Of a DNA stretch of 64,000 bases, positions 27,138 through 35,380 are shown piece after piece (the stretch's first letter is position 1; each line of letters starts with the position of its first letter). The notes beneath the pieces were generated by a model. It saw only the letters and a list, made by a program, of their open reading frames with translations, was not told where the DNA came from and did not search any database. The DNA is taken from NCBI RefSeq assembly GCF_030053595.1, contig NZ_JASGBQ010000005.1, forward strand, positions 62,001 through 126,000, given 5' to 3'. Origin of the DNA: Fusibacillus kribbianus. GTDB taxonomy: Bacteria > Bacillota > Clostridia > Lachnospirales > Lachnospiraceae. A program made the position numbers and the translations under genes.

Positions 27138-28544
27138 TTAAACCTTCTTTTTGCAGAAGGCCTGCAGCAGTACAAAAATTTCCAGTCTTCCGAGTATCAT
27201 CCCCATGATCTCAATGAGGAGACAGATAGAAGAGGTCGAAGCATTGGTAATGCCGATGGAAAGTCCCACTGTCCCCAGGGAGGAGGCAAATTCAAAGGCT
27301 CCCTCCAGCAGGCTGCACCCGGAGAAAAAGGTCAGCGCAATGGTTCCCGCCACATAGATCAGAAGATAGCTTTCCGCATAGGTGGATGCCTCCTCCACCT
27401 GCGCAGGCTCCAGCGGCGCCTTTTCCGTTCCCCTCCGGTAATAAGCCAGAGTTACGGTCCTGTCCGGGATCATTTTCTTTTTGATGTTCCGTGCCAGATT
27501 TTTAAGCAGCATGCAGACCCTTCCCAGCTTGACGCCTCCTGCCGTCGAACCGACCCCTCCGCCGATGACCATGAGAAGGATCATAACTGCCAGCGCCGTC
27601 TGCGGCCAGTTCTGATAGCTGCAGGTGGAATAGCCTGTCGTCGACAGGGCAGAAAATGCATTAAACAGGGAAAGCTCGATTCCTTCCCCCACCGCTGTTC
27701 CCTGATGGATCAGGAAGAGACTCATGAGCGGCACCGTCACTACCGTAAGCCCTGCCAGGAACCGTATCTCGCTGGATTTGAAGAAATCCCGGAACCGTCC
27801 CTTAAACAGGAGTAACAGCAGCGAAAAGTTTGTAGTACCGATCAGCATCAGAAGGATCGTGATCCATTCGATCGGAAGGGAGTGGTATGCTCCGATGCTG
27901 TCCAGCCGGTTGGAAAATCCGCCGGTGGAAAGGGCGCACATGGTGTGGACGAGGCTGTCAAAAACAGGCATTCCGAACACCGTATAAAGGATCGTTCCCA
28001 CCACCAGAAAGAAACCGTACATCATGGCAATGACCTTAGCCGTTTTCCCGATGTTGGGCATCAGCTTATCGGGATGGCCCTCTGCCTGGAAAAGTCCTAC
28101 GGAATCCTTGCCCTGGATAAAAATAAGCATCATCAGCACAAAGCCCAGACCACCCACATACTGCAGAAAGCCGCGGTAAAAAAGAAAAATATGAGGAGTC
28201 CGTTCCACATCCAGAACAGAAAGGCCCGTCGTGGTAAAGCCGCTGACCGACTCAAACAGCGCCTGAATGGGATTTACATTTCCATACAGCCAGAAGGGGA
28301 CCGCTGCAAGGACAAATCCATACATCCACGCAAATACCACGATCCGGCTGCTGGTTAGTTTTCTTTTTTTTCTGCAGCAGACCAAAAGACCCAGCAAAAT
28401 GGAAATCACTGCCGGGAGAAGGAACTGCCAGAACAGGCCGGCCTCGCCGGGATAAAAGAGCAGTATCAGAAGAGGGACAAGAAGTATCATTCCCTCCAGA
28501 ATCATCATCCTTCCGGTTACCGGTATCTCATCATGATGCAGCAT
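27138..28544 (-). CDS. trkH: TrkH/KtrB-family potassium uptake channel
   Basis: Membrane subunit of a K+ uptake system. 468 residues with four pore repeats; each selectivity-filter segment is visible with its Gly: SVSGFTTTGLSV, ALSTGGFSNR, ALSTTGYSTC and SSLGTVGLSIG. Start overlaps the preceding TrkA-type gene by 14 bases. Partner gating subunits are the two TrkA-type genes directly upstream. Followed by a strong hairpin terminator. Confidence 0.93.
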   Translation of the reverse strand: MLHHDEIPVTGRMMILEGMILLVPLLILLFYPGEAGLFWQFLLPAVISILLGLLVCCRKKRKLTSSRIVVFAWMYGFVLAAVPFWLYGNVNPIQALFESVSGFTTTGLSVLDVERTPHIFLFYRGFLQYVGGLGFVLMMLIFIQGKDSVGLFQAEGHPDKLMPNIGKTAKVIAMMYGFFLVVGTILYTVFGMPVFDSLVHTMCALSTGGFSNRLDSIGAYHSLPIEWITILLMLIGTTNFSLLLLLFKGRFRDFFKSSEIRFLAGLTVVTVPLMSLFLIHQGTAVGEGIELSLFNAFSALSTTGYSTCSYQNWPQTALAVMILLMVIGGGVGSTAGGVKLGRVCMLLKNLARNIKKKMIPDRTVTLAYYRRGTEKAPLEPAQVEEASTYAESYLLIYVAGTIALTFFSGCSLLEGAFEFASSLGTVGLSIGITNASTSSICLLIEIMGMILGRLEIFVLLQAFCKKKV

Positions 28545-29223
28545 ATTCTGTCAGCTCCTTTATCTCTTCCAATTTGCTTTTGTCCGAAGTGATGATCAGA
28601 AGGACATCGCCCTCCCTAATCCTGGTATCACCTCTCGGTATCAGACTCCGGTCTCCCCTAAGAATGCAGCCGATGATAATCTCCTTGGGAAGATTCAGTT
28701 CCCACAGTTTTTTGCCTGCCATTGCCGAATTCTTTAAGATCGGGATCTCCATAATGTGGATCCTGTCCTCGTCAAAGGGAACTCTGGTCGTCATCTCATC
28801 CATGAGAGCCTGCTCTTCCATGATGCCGGTGATCATATTCAGTGCGCAGACCACCCGGTCGATCCCCATCTGGTAAAAAAAGTTCGTCTTGGAGGGATCG
28901 TTTAAGAGTGCCACCGTCTTTTTTACATGGAAAAACTGTTTGCACATTTCACAGATAACCAGATTGGTCTCATCGCTTTCCGTCAGCGCGATGGCCACCT
29001 GACAGGTATCCGCCCCCGCATCCTCCAGAATGAACCGTTTGCTTCCATCCCCGTAGATCACATTCAGCTTATGGATCTCCGCCAGCTTTTCGCAGGCGTC
29101 GTACTCTTTGTTGATCACAGTCACCCGGTATCCTTTTTTCAACAGGGAATTGGCCAGGGATCTTGCTTTGTTGAAGCCTCCGACAATCAGAATACTTCCC
29201 TGTTCTTTCCGTTTACCCAACAT
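28531..29223 (-). CDS. TrkA-type gating protein (RCK-N plus RCK-C)
   Basis: Cytosolic regulator of TrkH. 230 residues: an N-terminal nucleotide-binding domain and, from about residue 150, a TrkA-C domain (IPILKNSAMAGKKLWELNL ... EGDVLLIITSD). The usual GxGxxG loop is degenerate here (VGGFNKARSLA), so this chain may bind nucleotide weakly or not at all, while the second TrkA-type protein keeps the motif. Overlaps trkH by 14 bases and the 144-residue TrkA-N gene by 11, so all three are coupled. Confidence 0.88.
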   Translation of the reverse strand: MLGKRKEQGSILIVGGFNKARSLANSLLKKGYRVTVINKEYDACEKLAEIHKLNVIYGDGSKRFILEDAGADTCQVAIALTESDETNLVICEMCKQFFHVKKTVALLNDPSKTNFFYQMGIDRVVCALNMITGIMEEQALMDEMTTRVPFDEDRIHIMEIPILKNSAMAGKKLWELNLPKEIIIGCILRGDRSLIPRGDTRIREGDVLLIITSDKSKLEEIKELTEYAAS

Positions 29224-29647
29224 GCTTCATCCCTCCGATTTCAATGTAATTGGAAATTTCTTTTTCCGAAAGCTCCGACGGACAGATCGTATCGATTCCC
29301 ATGCTTTTTACAAGCTCCGTCTTCTCTTCGTCGTAGATCCTTGCCACGACCTTCGGGATCTGAAAGACCTTTTTTGCGATCTGCGCCGCACAGATATTGA
29401 CGCAGTCATAATCGGTAACTGCAAGAAACACGGAGGCCTCCTTCAAATTTGCCGCCGTCAGCTTCTCAATATCAGTTGCACCAGCGGTCATTGTCAAACC
29501 CCCGTAGGAATAAGGCAGCTTCCGGAAAGCCGTTTTATCACAATCCAGAATCATAACATCCTTTTTCTCATCGGAAAGCTTTCCGGCAATGCTGGCCCCC
29601 AGACGGCCGCAGCCTGCGATCACTGTATATTTCTTTTCCTTTTCCAT
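29213..29647 (-). CDS. TrkA-N domain protein (nucleotide-binding half only)
   Basis: 144 residues, one Rossmann domain with an intact loop, IAGCGRLGASIAGKL, then LDCDKTAFRKL and the ADYD-like VTDYDCVNICAAQIAKK. It lacks the TrkA-C domain. Together with the neighbouring 230-residue chain it may build a mixed RCK ring on TrkH: one chain with the intact nucleotide site, the other with the ligand-binding C-domain. That split of roles is inference. Confidence 0.85.
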   Translation of the reverse strand: MEKEKKYTVIAGCGRLGASIAGKLSDEKKDVMILDCDKTAFRKLPYSYGGLTMTAGATDIEKLTAANLKEASVFLAVTDYDCVNICAAQIAKKVFQIPKVVARIYDEEKTELVKSMGIDTICPSELSEKEISNYIEIGGMKHVG

Positions 29648-29660
29648 CCTTGCTCTCCTC

Positions 29661-30017
29661 CTATCTTCTCAAAAGACGTCCCACATGATGCTCGTCATAA
29701 ACAAGCGTAAACCGGGGATCCTCCTGTACCGGACAATCTTCTTCCGTATAGGCATAACGGCCTGTCGGCTCCAGAGTTCCATACCGATCCATATTGACCC
29801 TTGCCGGCACATAAGCCGGATCCAGCTCGTATGCCGCGCGAAAATGTTTCATGGCAAGGACGTGATTTTTCTCCCGCTCCATCAGGATCCCCATCAGATT
29901 ATGAGGAATTGCGGAATGCGGATTTTTTGCCATTGCCTCTCTAAGTATACTTTCACATTCTTTATATTCCCGTTTATCCATCAGCGTTCTGCATCTGTTT
30001 TCCAGCCTGCCTTCCAT
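29661..30017 (-). CDS. Small TPR-repeat protein
   Basis: 118 residues. EYKECESILREAMAKNPHSAIPHNLMGILMEREKNHVLA is split here by TPR signature positions; one and a half to two TPR repeats are followed by a non-TPR tail rich in Tyr and Asp. No signal peptide. GAGGAGG precedes the ATG. First gene of the trk transcript, 13 bases before the TrkA-N gene. A scaffold role for Trk assembly or signalling is a guess from position. Confidence 0.7.
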   Translation of the reverse strand: MEGRLENRCRTLMDKREYKECESILREAMAKNPHSAIPHNLMGILMEREKNHVLAMKHFRAAYELDPAYVPARVNMDRYGTLEPTGRYAYTEEDCPVQEDPRFTLVYDEHHVGRLLRR

Positions 30018-30049
30018 AATTCCTGCCTCCTCTTTTCTTTTGCAACTGC

Positions 30050-30162
30050 AGTATAGCGTTTTTTCTGTGAAAACAGTGTGGAAATTCTCTGTAAGCCTGT
30101 GAGAATCCTGTGAGAATTTCCCAAAAGCATCAAAATCCTGTGACTTTCGTTCTTTCCTGTAA
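30050..30162 (-). promoter_or_regulatory. trk promoter with tandem CCTGTGA repeats (candidate KdpE sites)
   Basis: Minus-strand TATACT (30055-30050) has no good -35. Upstream lie two perfect-register 11-base direct repeats, on the plus strand GCCTGTGAGAA and TCCTGTGAGAA at 30095-30105 and 30106-30116, with further copies TCCTGTGAC at 30136-30144 and CCTGTAA at 30156-30162. Eleven-base tandem half-sites upstream of a weak promoter fit activation by an OmpR-family regulator. Confidence 0.6.
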
Positions 30163-30171
30163 AAATGGCAT

Positions 30172-30204
30172 AAAAAATACAGCTCAGATGTTCCTGAACT
30201 GTAT
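30172..30204 (-). terminator. Intrinsic terminator after kdpE
   Basis: ATACAGTTCAG pairs with CTGAGCTGTAT (one G-U) around a six-base loop, then TTTTTT on the minus strand. It separates the kdpDE transcript from the trk transcript. Confidence 0.85.
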
Positions 30205-30227
30205 CTTACGGATTCTCTGTAATTGCT

Positions 30228-30935
30228 TCAATGCTCCCGCATCCGGTATCCGATGCCGATCTCCGTCTCAATGTATTCCGGTTTTGCCGGATTTTTCTCG
30301 ATCTTTCTTCTTGTGGAGGCCATGACAGAACGGAGCACCTGGGTATCCTCTCCATAGCCCTCTCCCCAGATTTTCCGGAGGATGGTGTGGTAAGTCAACA
30401 CTTTTCCGGGATTCTGCATAAATAAAAGAAGCAGCTGATACTCTGTGGGCGTCATATGAATTTCGTTTCCGTCCTTATAGACAACATGCGCTCCGTTATC
30501 CAGCTTCAGACTTCCGTTGATATAAACCGTATCATCCGGCTTTTCTTCCTCTCTTGCCCCGCTCATCCGGTAATAATGCCTGAGAGCAACACGGATCCTG
30601 GCCATCAGCTCTGTGGCCGAAAAGGGCTTCGTCAGATAATCGTCAGCCCCGTCGTCCAGAGCCGCCGCTTTTTCTTTATCCTGGTCCCTCGCGGAAACAA
30701 TGATGACCGGTACCTCTGACCATTCCCGTATCCTGTGAAGGACATCCATTCCATCCATATCCGGCAGTCCCAGATCCAGAAGGATCAGATCAGCATTTTT
30801 CCTTATCATATAGTCAATGCCGTCCTTTCCGTTGACCGTACCCGCCACCGCAAAGCCTGCATTTTCCAGCGTATAGATCATAAAGTTCTGAATCTGTACA
30901 TCATCCTCAATGACCAGTATTTTTTCTTTGAACAT
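30228..30935 (-). CDS. kdpE: KdpE-like OmpR-family response regulator
   Basis: 235 residues from MFKEKILVIEDD. Receiver domain with the acidic pair, phospho-Asp in LILLDLGLPDMDG and switch Lys in DYLTKPFSATELMARIR; then a winged-helix DNA-binding domain ending YIETEIGIGYRMREH. The start at 30935 has AAGGAGA nine bases upstream and lies inside the kdpD gene, overlapping its end by 29 bases, so the pair is coupled. The usual target kdpFABC is not in the window; the trk operon directly downstream has matching tandem sites. Confidence 0.92.
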   Translation of the reverse strand: MFKEKILVIEDDVQIQNFMIYTLENAGFAVAGTVNGKDGIDYMIRKNADLILLDLGLPDMDGMDVLHRIREWSEVPVIIVSARDQDKEKAAALDDGADDYLTKPFSATELMARIRVALRHYYRMSGAREEEKPDDTVYINGSLKLDNGAHVVYKDGNEIHMTPTEYQLLLLFMQNPGKVLTYHTILRKIWGEGYGEDTQVLRSVMASTRRKIEKNPAKPEYIETEIGIGYRMREH

Positions 30936-32610
30936 CTGCTTTTTCTCCTTCCTCCAGAGGCAGAGCAAACAGGAATTCTGCACCTTTTCTGTCTGTCCTG
31001 TTGCGGCCTACAATGGTTCCTCCATGGGCTTTTACAACAGTCTCACAGATGGCAAGTCCCAGCCCGATTCCCCGTTTCACATCAGCGGAACGCGTTTTGG
31101 AGGTATAAAACAAATGGAACAGGTTTGGAACATCCTCCTCGGCAATGCCTTCCCCCTCATCCCGGACCGTAATGACCACGCTGTCCTCTGTATAACGGGC
31201 CGACACCAGGATCGCCTCACCGGGGGCCGTATGCTTGACCGCATTGTCCAGAAGATTGGTGATCACCTGCTCGATGAGCTTCGCGTCCATGGGCACCAGT
31301 CGGAATTCCTCCGGCGTCTCTACCTGGATCACCCGATCCGGAAAACTCCTCTCCACATGGGCCACCGCACAGCCGATGATCTCCTCCACCGCCTCCGGTT
31401 CCTTATGGATCAGGATCTTTCCATCCTGAAGCCTTGTCAGACTCAGAATATTCTCCACCATGGCCTTCAGCCAGTCCGCATCCTGATAAATTCCCTGAAG
31501 AAGGGCCTGCCTTTTATCCTCCTTCTCCGTCATATCCATCAGCATTTCCGACGTTCCCATAATACCGGAAAGTGGAGTCCGAAGATCGTGGGAAATGGCC
31601 CTCAGAAGATTGGCCCTCTCCCTTTCCCGCTCCATATTTTCCCTGTCCCGCACTCTCTCAATGGTGATCTCGATCCGGTCCAGAGCCATAGCGATATTTT
31701 CCAGAATAGAGTGGAGAAATTTTTTCTTTTCCTCAAGCTCCTCCGTCCGGACCGCCTTGTCGATCTCCACCACTGCCAGCAGATGCTCCCGGCCATTGAC
31801 CGGATAGTACCAGGCGTCCTCATCTTCCAGATACTCAGTCCGCAGATTGGAAAATTTCCCGCGCAGCTCTGCCGGTTTTTGCACACTTCTGTGGATCTGC
31901 TCTCCGCCTACCTGCTGGATATAAACCGGCGCTCCCTGCCGTCCCACATAAATGCAGCCTGCATTTTTCTGAAACAGGAGGCTGATGCTCTCCGCAGCGA
32001 TCCTCAGCACTGCCTCTATATCAGCCGCATCGGAAAGACGGCTGGAAAGCATATATAAGATCTGGCTTTCCTCTCCCCGTTCCTTTGCCTCCTTCGTCAG
32101 AAGCTTTTCCTTTGTGGTCATGGCACTTGTCACCAGCGAAGTCACCAGCATAATGACAAAGGTAATCAGGTAACTGGAATCATTGACTGCAAAGGTATGA
32201 TATGGTGCTGTAAAATAATAATTATAACACAGCAAAGAGGCCACGGCAGATAAAATACCGTACTGATACCCCTGAGTGAACCTGGCCACCAAAAGCACAG
32301 CCAGAAGATACACGACCACGATGTTGGTCTCCGGGAACCCCAGAGCCACGAACATTTTTCCCAACAGCGTCGCGCCCAGCACAATACCTGCCAGCTTTAT
32401 GATGTTTTCCGCAAATTTTCTCTTTTTTTCCATAGCTTTTTCCATAACGACAGTCCAGCGCAGATCTACGGCTGCAGTTCCACTTTTCCCAGCTGCAGCC
32501 GTACAATTCAATAAGGGGCAATTCCCCCCTCTCGTACCACCGTACGAAGTCAGTCTCGCAAGGTCAAAGAGTGTTGCCCCTGACCAGAAATCATTCTGAT
32601 TCCAGGTCAT
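30907..32610 (-). CDS. kdpD: KdpD-like sensor histidine kinase lacking the N-terminal KdpD/Usp region
   Basis: Membrane sensor kinase partner of KdpE. Up to 567 residues against about 900 for full KdpD. It starts with the four-helix DUF4118 membrane domain (ALGFPETNIVVVYLLAVLLV ...), then a GAF-like domain, the dimerisation/phospho-His block AISHDLRTPLSG, and the ATPase boxes LLDNAVKHTAPG, DEGEGI and GIGLGLAICETVVKAHGG. The N-terminal ATP-binding KdpD and Usp domains that sense K+/c-di-AMP elsewhere are absent. The start at 32610 has GGGGAG nine bases upstream; starts at 32445 or 32433 (MEKKRKF) are closer to the conserved domain but have poor ribosome sites. Confidence 0.85.
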   Translation of the reverse strand: MTWNQNDFWSGATLFDLARLTSYGGTRGGNCPLLNCTAAAGKSGTAAVDLRWTVVMEKAMEKKRKFAENIIKLAGIVLGATLLGKMFVALGFPETNIVVVYLLAVLLVARFTQGYQYGILSAVASLLCYNYYFTAPYHTFAVNDSSYLITFVIMLVTSLVTSAMTTKEKLLTKEAKERGEESQILYMLSSRLSDAADIEAVLRIAAESISLLFQKNAGCIYVGRQGAPVYIQQVGGEQIHRSVQKPAELRGKFSNLRTEYLEDEDAWYYPVNGREHLLAVVEIDKAVRTEELEEKKKFLHSILENIAMALDRIEITIERVRDRENMERERERANLLRAISHDLRTPLSGIMGTSEMLMDMTEKEDKRQALLQGIYQDADWLKAMVENILSLTRLQDGKILIHKEPEAVEEIIGCAVAHVERSFPDRVIQVETPEEFRLVPMDAKLIEQVITNLLDNAVKHTAPGEAILVSARYTEDSVVITVRDEGEGIAEEDVPNLFHLFYTSKTRSADVKRGIGLGLAICETVVKAHGGTIVGRNRTDRKGAEFLFALPLEEGEKADVQRKNTGH

Positions 32611-32621
32611 TGTGCAACACT
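32467..32621 (-). other. Dyad-rich leader or 5' coding segment of kdpD
   Basis: Three nested or serial perfect stems within 155 bases: AGTGTTGC/GCAACACT (32614-32621 with 32570-32577) enclosing GACC/GGTC and AATC/GATT pairs; TCGTAC/GTACGA (32532-32547); and TACGGCTGCAG/CTGCAGCCGTA (32467-32503). It begins at the expected transcription start. If kdpD begins at 32445 this is a structured leader; if it begins at 32610 the stems are inside the coding region. Confidence 0.5.
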
Positions 32622-32631
32622 CCCCTCATAA

Positions 32632-32659
32632 AGTATATCATAAATATTTATATTTTCAA
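32632..32659 (-). promoter_or_regulatory. Promoter of kdpDE
   Basis: Minus-strand TTGAAA (32659-32654), 16 bases, TATACT (32637-32632) with TGA immediately before it, an extended -10. Confidence 0.65.
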
Positions 32660-32683
32660 TCCATCATGGAAAAAGACTCATGA

Positions 32684-35257
32684 TCAACAGGTGGCTCCGC
32701 CTTCCACATCCTTGTCCAGGATCGCAGATTTATCGATCTGCGTATTCAGAAGCTTGTCCTCCACATATTCAAATCCCAGTCTCTGGATGGTGTCAGCAAA
32801 CCGCTCGCCGGAAATTCCCTCATCCCGGAACAGAAGGATCGCCTTCTCCACCAGCTCCAGTACTTCTTCTTCGGAGGTGAAAATTCTGTTCAGAGGACGG
32901 CCGTTGGCGATTCGTTTGCCCCAGCGTCCGCCGATGTAGATCTTGTAGCCCTCCTGATAATCCTCCACAGCGCCGAAAGGACATTTTCCCTTGCACCGTC
33001 CGCAGTTGTTGCAGGCATTGGGATCGATCTGGATCTTTCCGTCCACAACCTTGGCCACATGGACAGGACAGCCTGACTCCACCTGACATTTTTTGCAGCC
33101 GCGGCACTTGGTGTAATCGATCATCGGTACTCTCTGACCCACGATACCCAGGTCATTGAGATCCGGCTTCACACAGTTATTGGGACATCCTCCCACAGCA
33201 ATCTTAAACTTGTGAGGAAGAGTCACACCGTGATAGCCGATATAGAAGCGCTCATGAAGCTTTTCCGACAGTCCGTAGGAATCCAGCAGACCGTACTGGC
33301 AGGTAGTACCCTTGCAGGAAACGACAGGGCGAACAAGAGATCCTGTACCTCCGGTCTGAAGTCCATGGGCCTGAAGGAATTCGATCACATCGGGAATGTT
33401 ATCGTAATGAACTCCCTGAATCTCAAGGGTCAGTCTTGTGGTCATGGTAACGGCTCCGCTTCCGAACTTCTCGGCAGCCTCAGCAATGACCCGATGCTCC
33501 TCAGAAGTGATCTTTCCGTTGCGGGTAATGACACGGACATTGAACACATCCGGATAACGCTTATCCTGGAGGCAGCCCAGACCCTTGACCCGCTTGATCT
33601 CCGCCGGGCTCAGCTTTCTGCCCTCCAAAGAAACCTTCACCTTATTGAAGAAGGCTCCGCCTTCCAACACCCTCGTATTCGTATAACCAAAAGCCTTCAG
33701 CCGGTTCTGCAGGAAATAAGCTCTCTTGCCCTTGGTGCACACCAGAAGAAGCTTTTCGTCAGGATCCAGACCATCCACAGGCCCGTTTACAGTTGTCAGA
33801 TCGACCCAGGCTGCTCCGGGGATCTTCGGCTCGGGCTGTACGTCAATGACCTTGTAGCCCTTTGCCGCACCGGCCGCATACTCTGCCGGAGTAAAGGATT
33901 CCAGCTTGCCGGAGAGCTTGTTCTCCAGAATATAGCAGGCCTGCACAAAAGGATGGATCGCTGTGGAGAAGGGAGGCGCATAGGCAAAGTCCATCGTGTT
34001 AAAATCTTCTGCCTTAGCCTTCATAGAAATGCCTGTCACGGCAATATCCACCATTTTATCCACCGCTCCGGCACCGATTACCTGGATACCCAGCAAACGA
34101 TGGCTTTCTCTGTCGGCGATCAGCTTTGTCACAAAGCTGGAAGCTCCGGGATAATAATGAGCCTTATCGTCGGTGACACAGGTAATGGTGACAGGATCAA
34201 AGCCCGCCTCCTTAGCCTGTGACTCGGTCAGTCCGGTACGTCCTGCATTCATGTCCTCCGCCAGGCGGACCACGCCGGTGCCCAGACATCCGCCGTACAG
34301 TGCTTCCTCACCGGTCAGATTTTCGGCAAGGCACCGTCCGGTGATATTGGCAGTGGAGCCCATGGCAGACCACTGTCCCTTGCCGGTGATCCTGTTATGT
34401 ACCTGAGCACAGTCTCCCACCGCATAGATATCAGGAAGGTTTGTCTTCTGATGACCATCCACCACAATGGTTCCCCTGTTCATTTCCAGGCCGGAATCAG
34501 AAAGGAAACCGGTTGCCGGACGAACACCGATAGCCAGCACCACCACATCCCCCTGAATGGTACCCACGCTGGTACGGATCCCGGCAGCATGACCCTCGCC
34601 GGTGATCTCCTCCAGGGCCGCCCCGGTAACGATTCGAAGCCCCTTCTCCTGAAGCCTGCGCTTGATATAATCGGCCATTTCTGCATCAAACAGATTAGGC
34701 ATCACCTGATCTGCCATATCTGCCACAGTTACCTTAAGTCCCTGAGCCATGAGATTTTCTGCGATCTCCAGTCCGATGAAGCCGCCGCCCACAACGACCG
34801 CACTGCGGCAGTGGTTATCCTCCACATAGCTTTTCAGACCGATGGCGTCATCCGGCGTCCGTATGGTGAACACTCCGTTGAGCCCTGTTCCTGCCACATT
34901 GGGCACAAAGGGTTCTGCTCCGGTGGCAATGATCAGACTGTCGTACCCCTCTTTTCTCTCGCCGCCGTTTTCCAGATCACGAAACGTAACGGTTTTTCCT
35001 GCCGCATCGAGAGCAACTGCCTCCATACCGGTCTGTACCTCTACTCCGGTAAGAGCAGAAAACTTAGCAGGCGTATTGACGATCAGAGCTTCTCTGGACC
35101 TGATTTCTCCACCCACATAATAAGGAAGGCCACAGCCGGCATAGGAAATGTCCTTTCCTTTGGTATATACAGTCACCTGAGCAGAACGATCCTGCCGCTT
35201 CAGTTTTGCAGCTGCCTTTGTACCGGCAGCCACACCGCCAATAACAACAACTTTCAT
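32684..35257 (-). CDS. CoA-disulfide-reductase/rhodanese/sulfite-reductase fusion with two [4Fe-4S] sites
   Basis: 857 residues, four modules. (1) About 1-450: FAD/NAD oxidoreductase, VVIGGVAAGTKAAAKLKR, redox Cys in SYAGCGLPYYVGG as in CoA-disulfide reductases, VVVGGGFIGLEIAENL, YAVGDCAQV. (2) About 460-545: rhodanese domain with LLLVCTKGKRAYFLQNRL. (3) About 560-710: nitrite/sulfite-reductase-like part with siroheme-cluster Cys spacing, SCKGTTCQYG and GGCPNNCVKP. (4) Two ferredoxin motifs, CRGCKKCQVESGCP and CNNCGRCKGKCP. Together these suggest NADH-driven reduction of a sulfur compound such as sulfite or a persulfide. Start chosen for AAGGAGAAGG. Regulated probably by the divergent LysR gene. 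Confidence 0.88.
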   Translation of the reverse strand: MKVVVIGGVAAGTKAAAKLKRQDRSAQVTVYTKGKDISYAGCGLPYYVGGEIRSREALIVNTPAKFSALTGVEVQTGMEAVALDAAGKTVTFRDLENGGERKEGYDSLIIATGAEPFVPNVAGTGLNGVFTIRTPDDAIGLKSYVEDNHCRSAVVVGGGFIGLEIAENLMAQGLKVTVADMADQVMPNLFDAEMADYIKRRLQEKGLRIVTGAALEEITGEGHAAGIRTSVGTIQGDVVVLAIGVRPATGFLSDSGLEMNRGTIVVDGHQKTNLPDIYAVGDCAQVHNRITGKGQWSAMGSTANITGRCLAENLTGEEALYGGCLGTGVVRLAEDMNAGRTGLTESQAKEAGFDPVTITCVTDDKAHYYPGASSFVTKLIADRESHRLLGIQVIGAGAVDKMVDIAVTGISMKAKAEDFNTMDFAYAPPFSTAIHPFVQACYILENKLSGKLESFTPAEYAAGAAKGYKVIDVQPEPKIPGAAWVDLTTVNGPVDGLDPDEKLLLVCTKGKRAYFLQNRLKAFGYTNTRVLEGGAFFNKVKVSLEGRKLSPAEIKRVKGLGCLQDKRYPDVFNVRVITRNGKITSEEHRVIAEAAEKFGSGAVTMTTRLTLEIQGVHYDNIPDVIEFLQAHGLQTGGTGSLVRPVVSCKGTTCQYGLLDSYGLSEKLHERFYIGYHGVTLPHKFKIAVGGCPNNCVKPDLNDLGIVGQRVPMIDYTKCRGCKKCQVESGCPVHVAKVVDGKIQIDPNACNNCGRCKGKCPFGAVEDYQEGYKIYIGGRWGKRIANGRPLNRIFTSEEEVLELVEKAILLFRDEGISGERFADTIQRLGFEYVEDKLLNTQIDKSAILDKDVEGGATC

Positions 35258-35303
35258 GATTTCCTTCTCCTTTTTCATGAATTTTCCTTTTTCTTAAGTT
35301 GAT

Positions 35304-35369
35304 GTTATCACAGTTTTATGATAAAATCAATTTATCGTTTTTTATGATTCGATAAATTAATTTTATGAT
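35304..35369. promoter_or_regulatory. Shared regulatory region with LysR-type boxes
   Basis: About 120 bases between divergent genes hold three direct copies of TTTTATGAT (35314-35322, 35340-35348, 35361-35369) and a perfect inverted repeat AATTTATCG...CGATAAATT (35329-35337 and 35350-35358). These are plausible sites for the adjacent LysR regulator. Confidence 0.6.
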
Positions 35370-35380
35370 ACGAGGTGCCT

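Noticed and set aside
32467-32621. c-di-AMP or M-box riboswitch upstream of kdpD
   Set aside because: Expected conserved blocks of these classes were not found; only generic stems are present.
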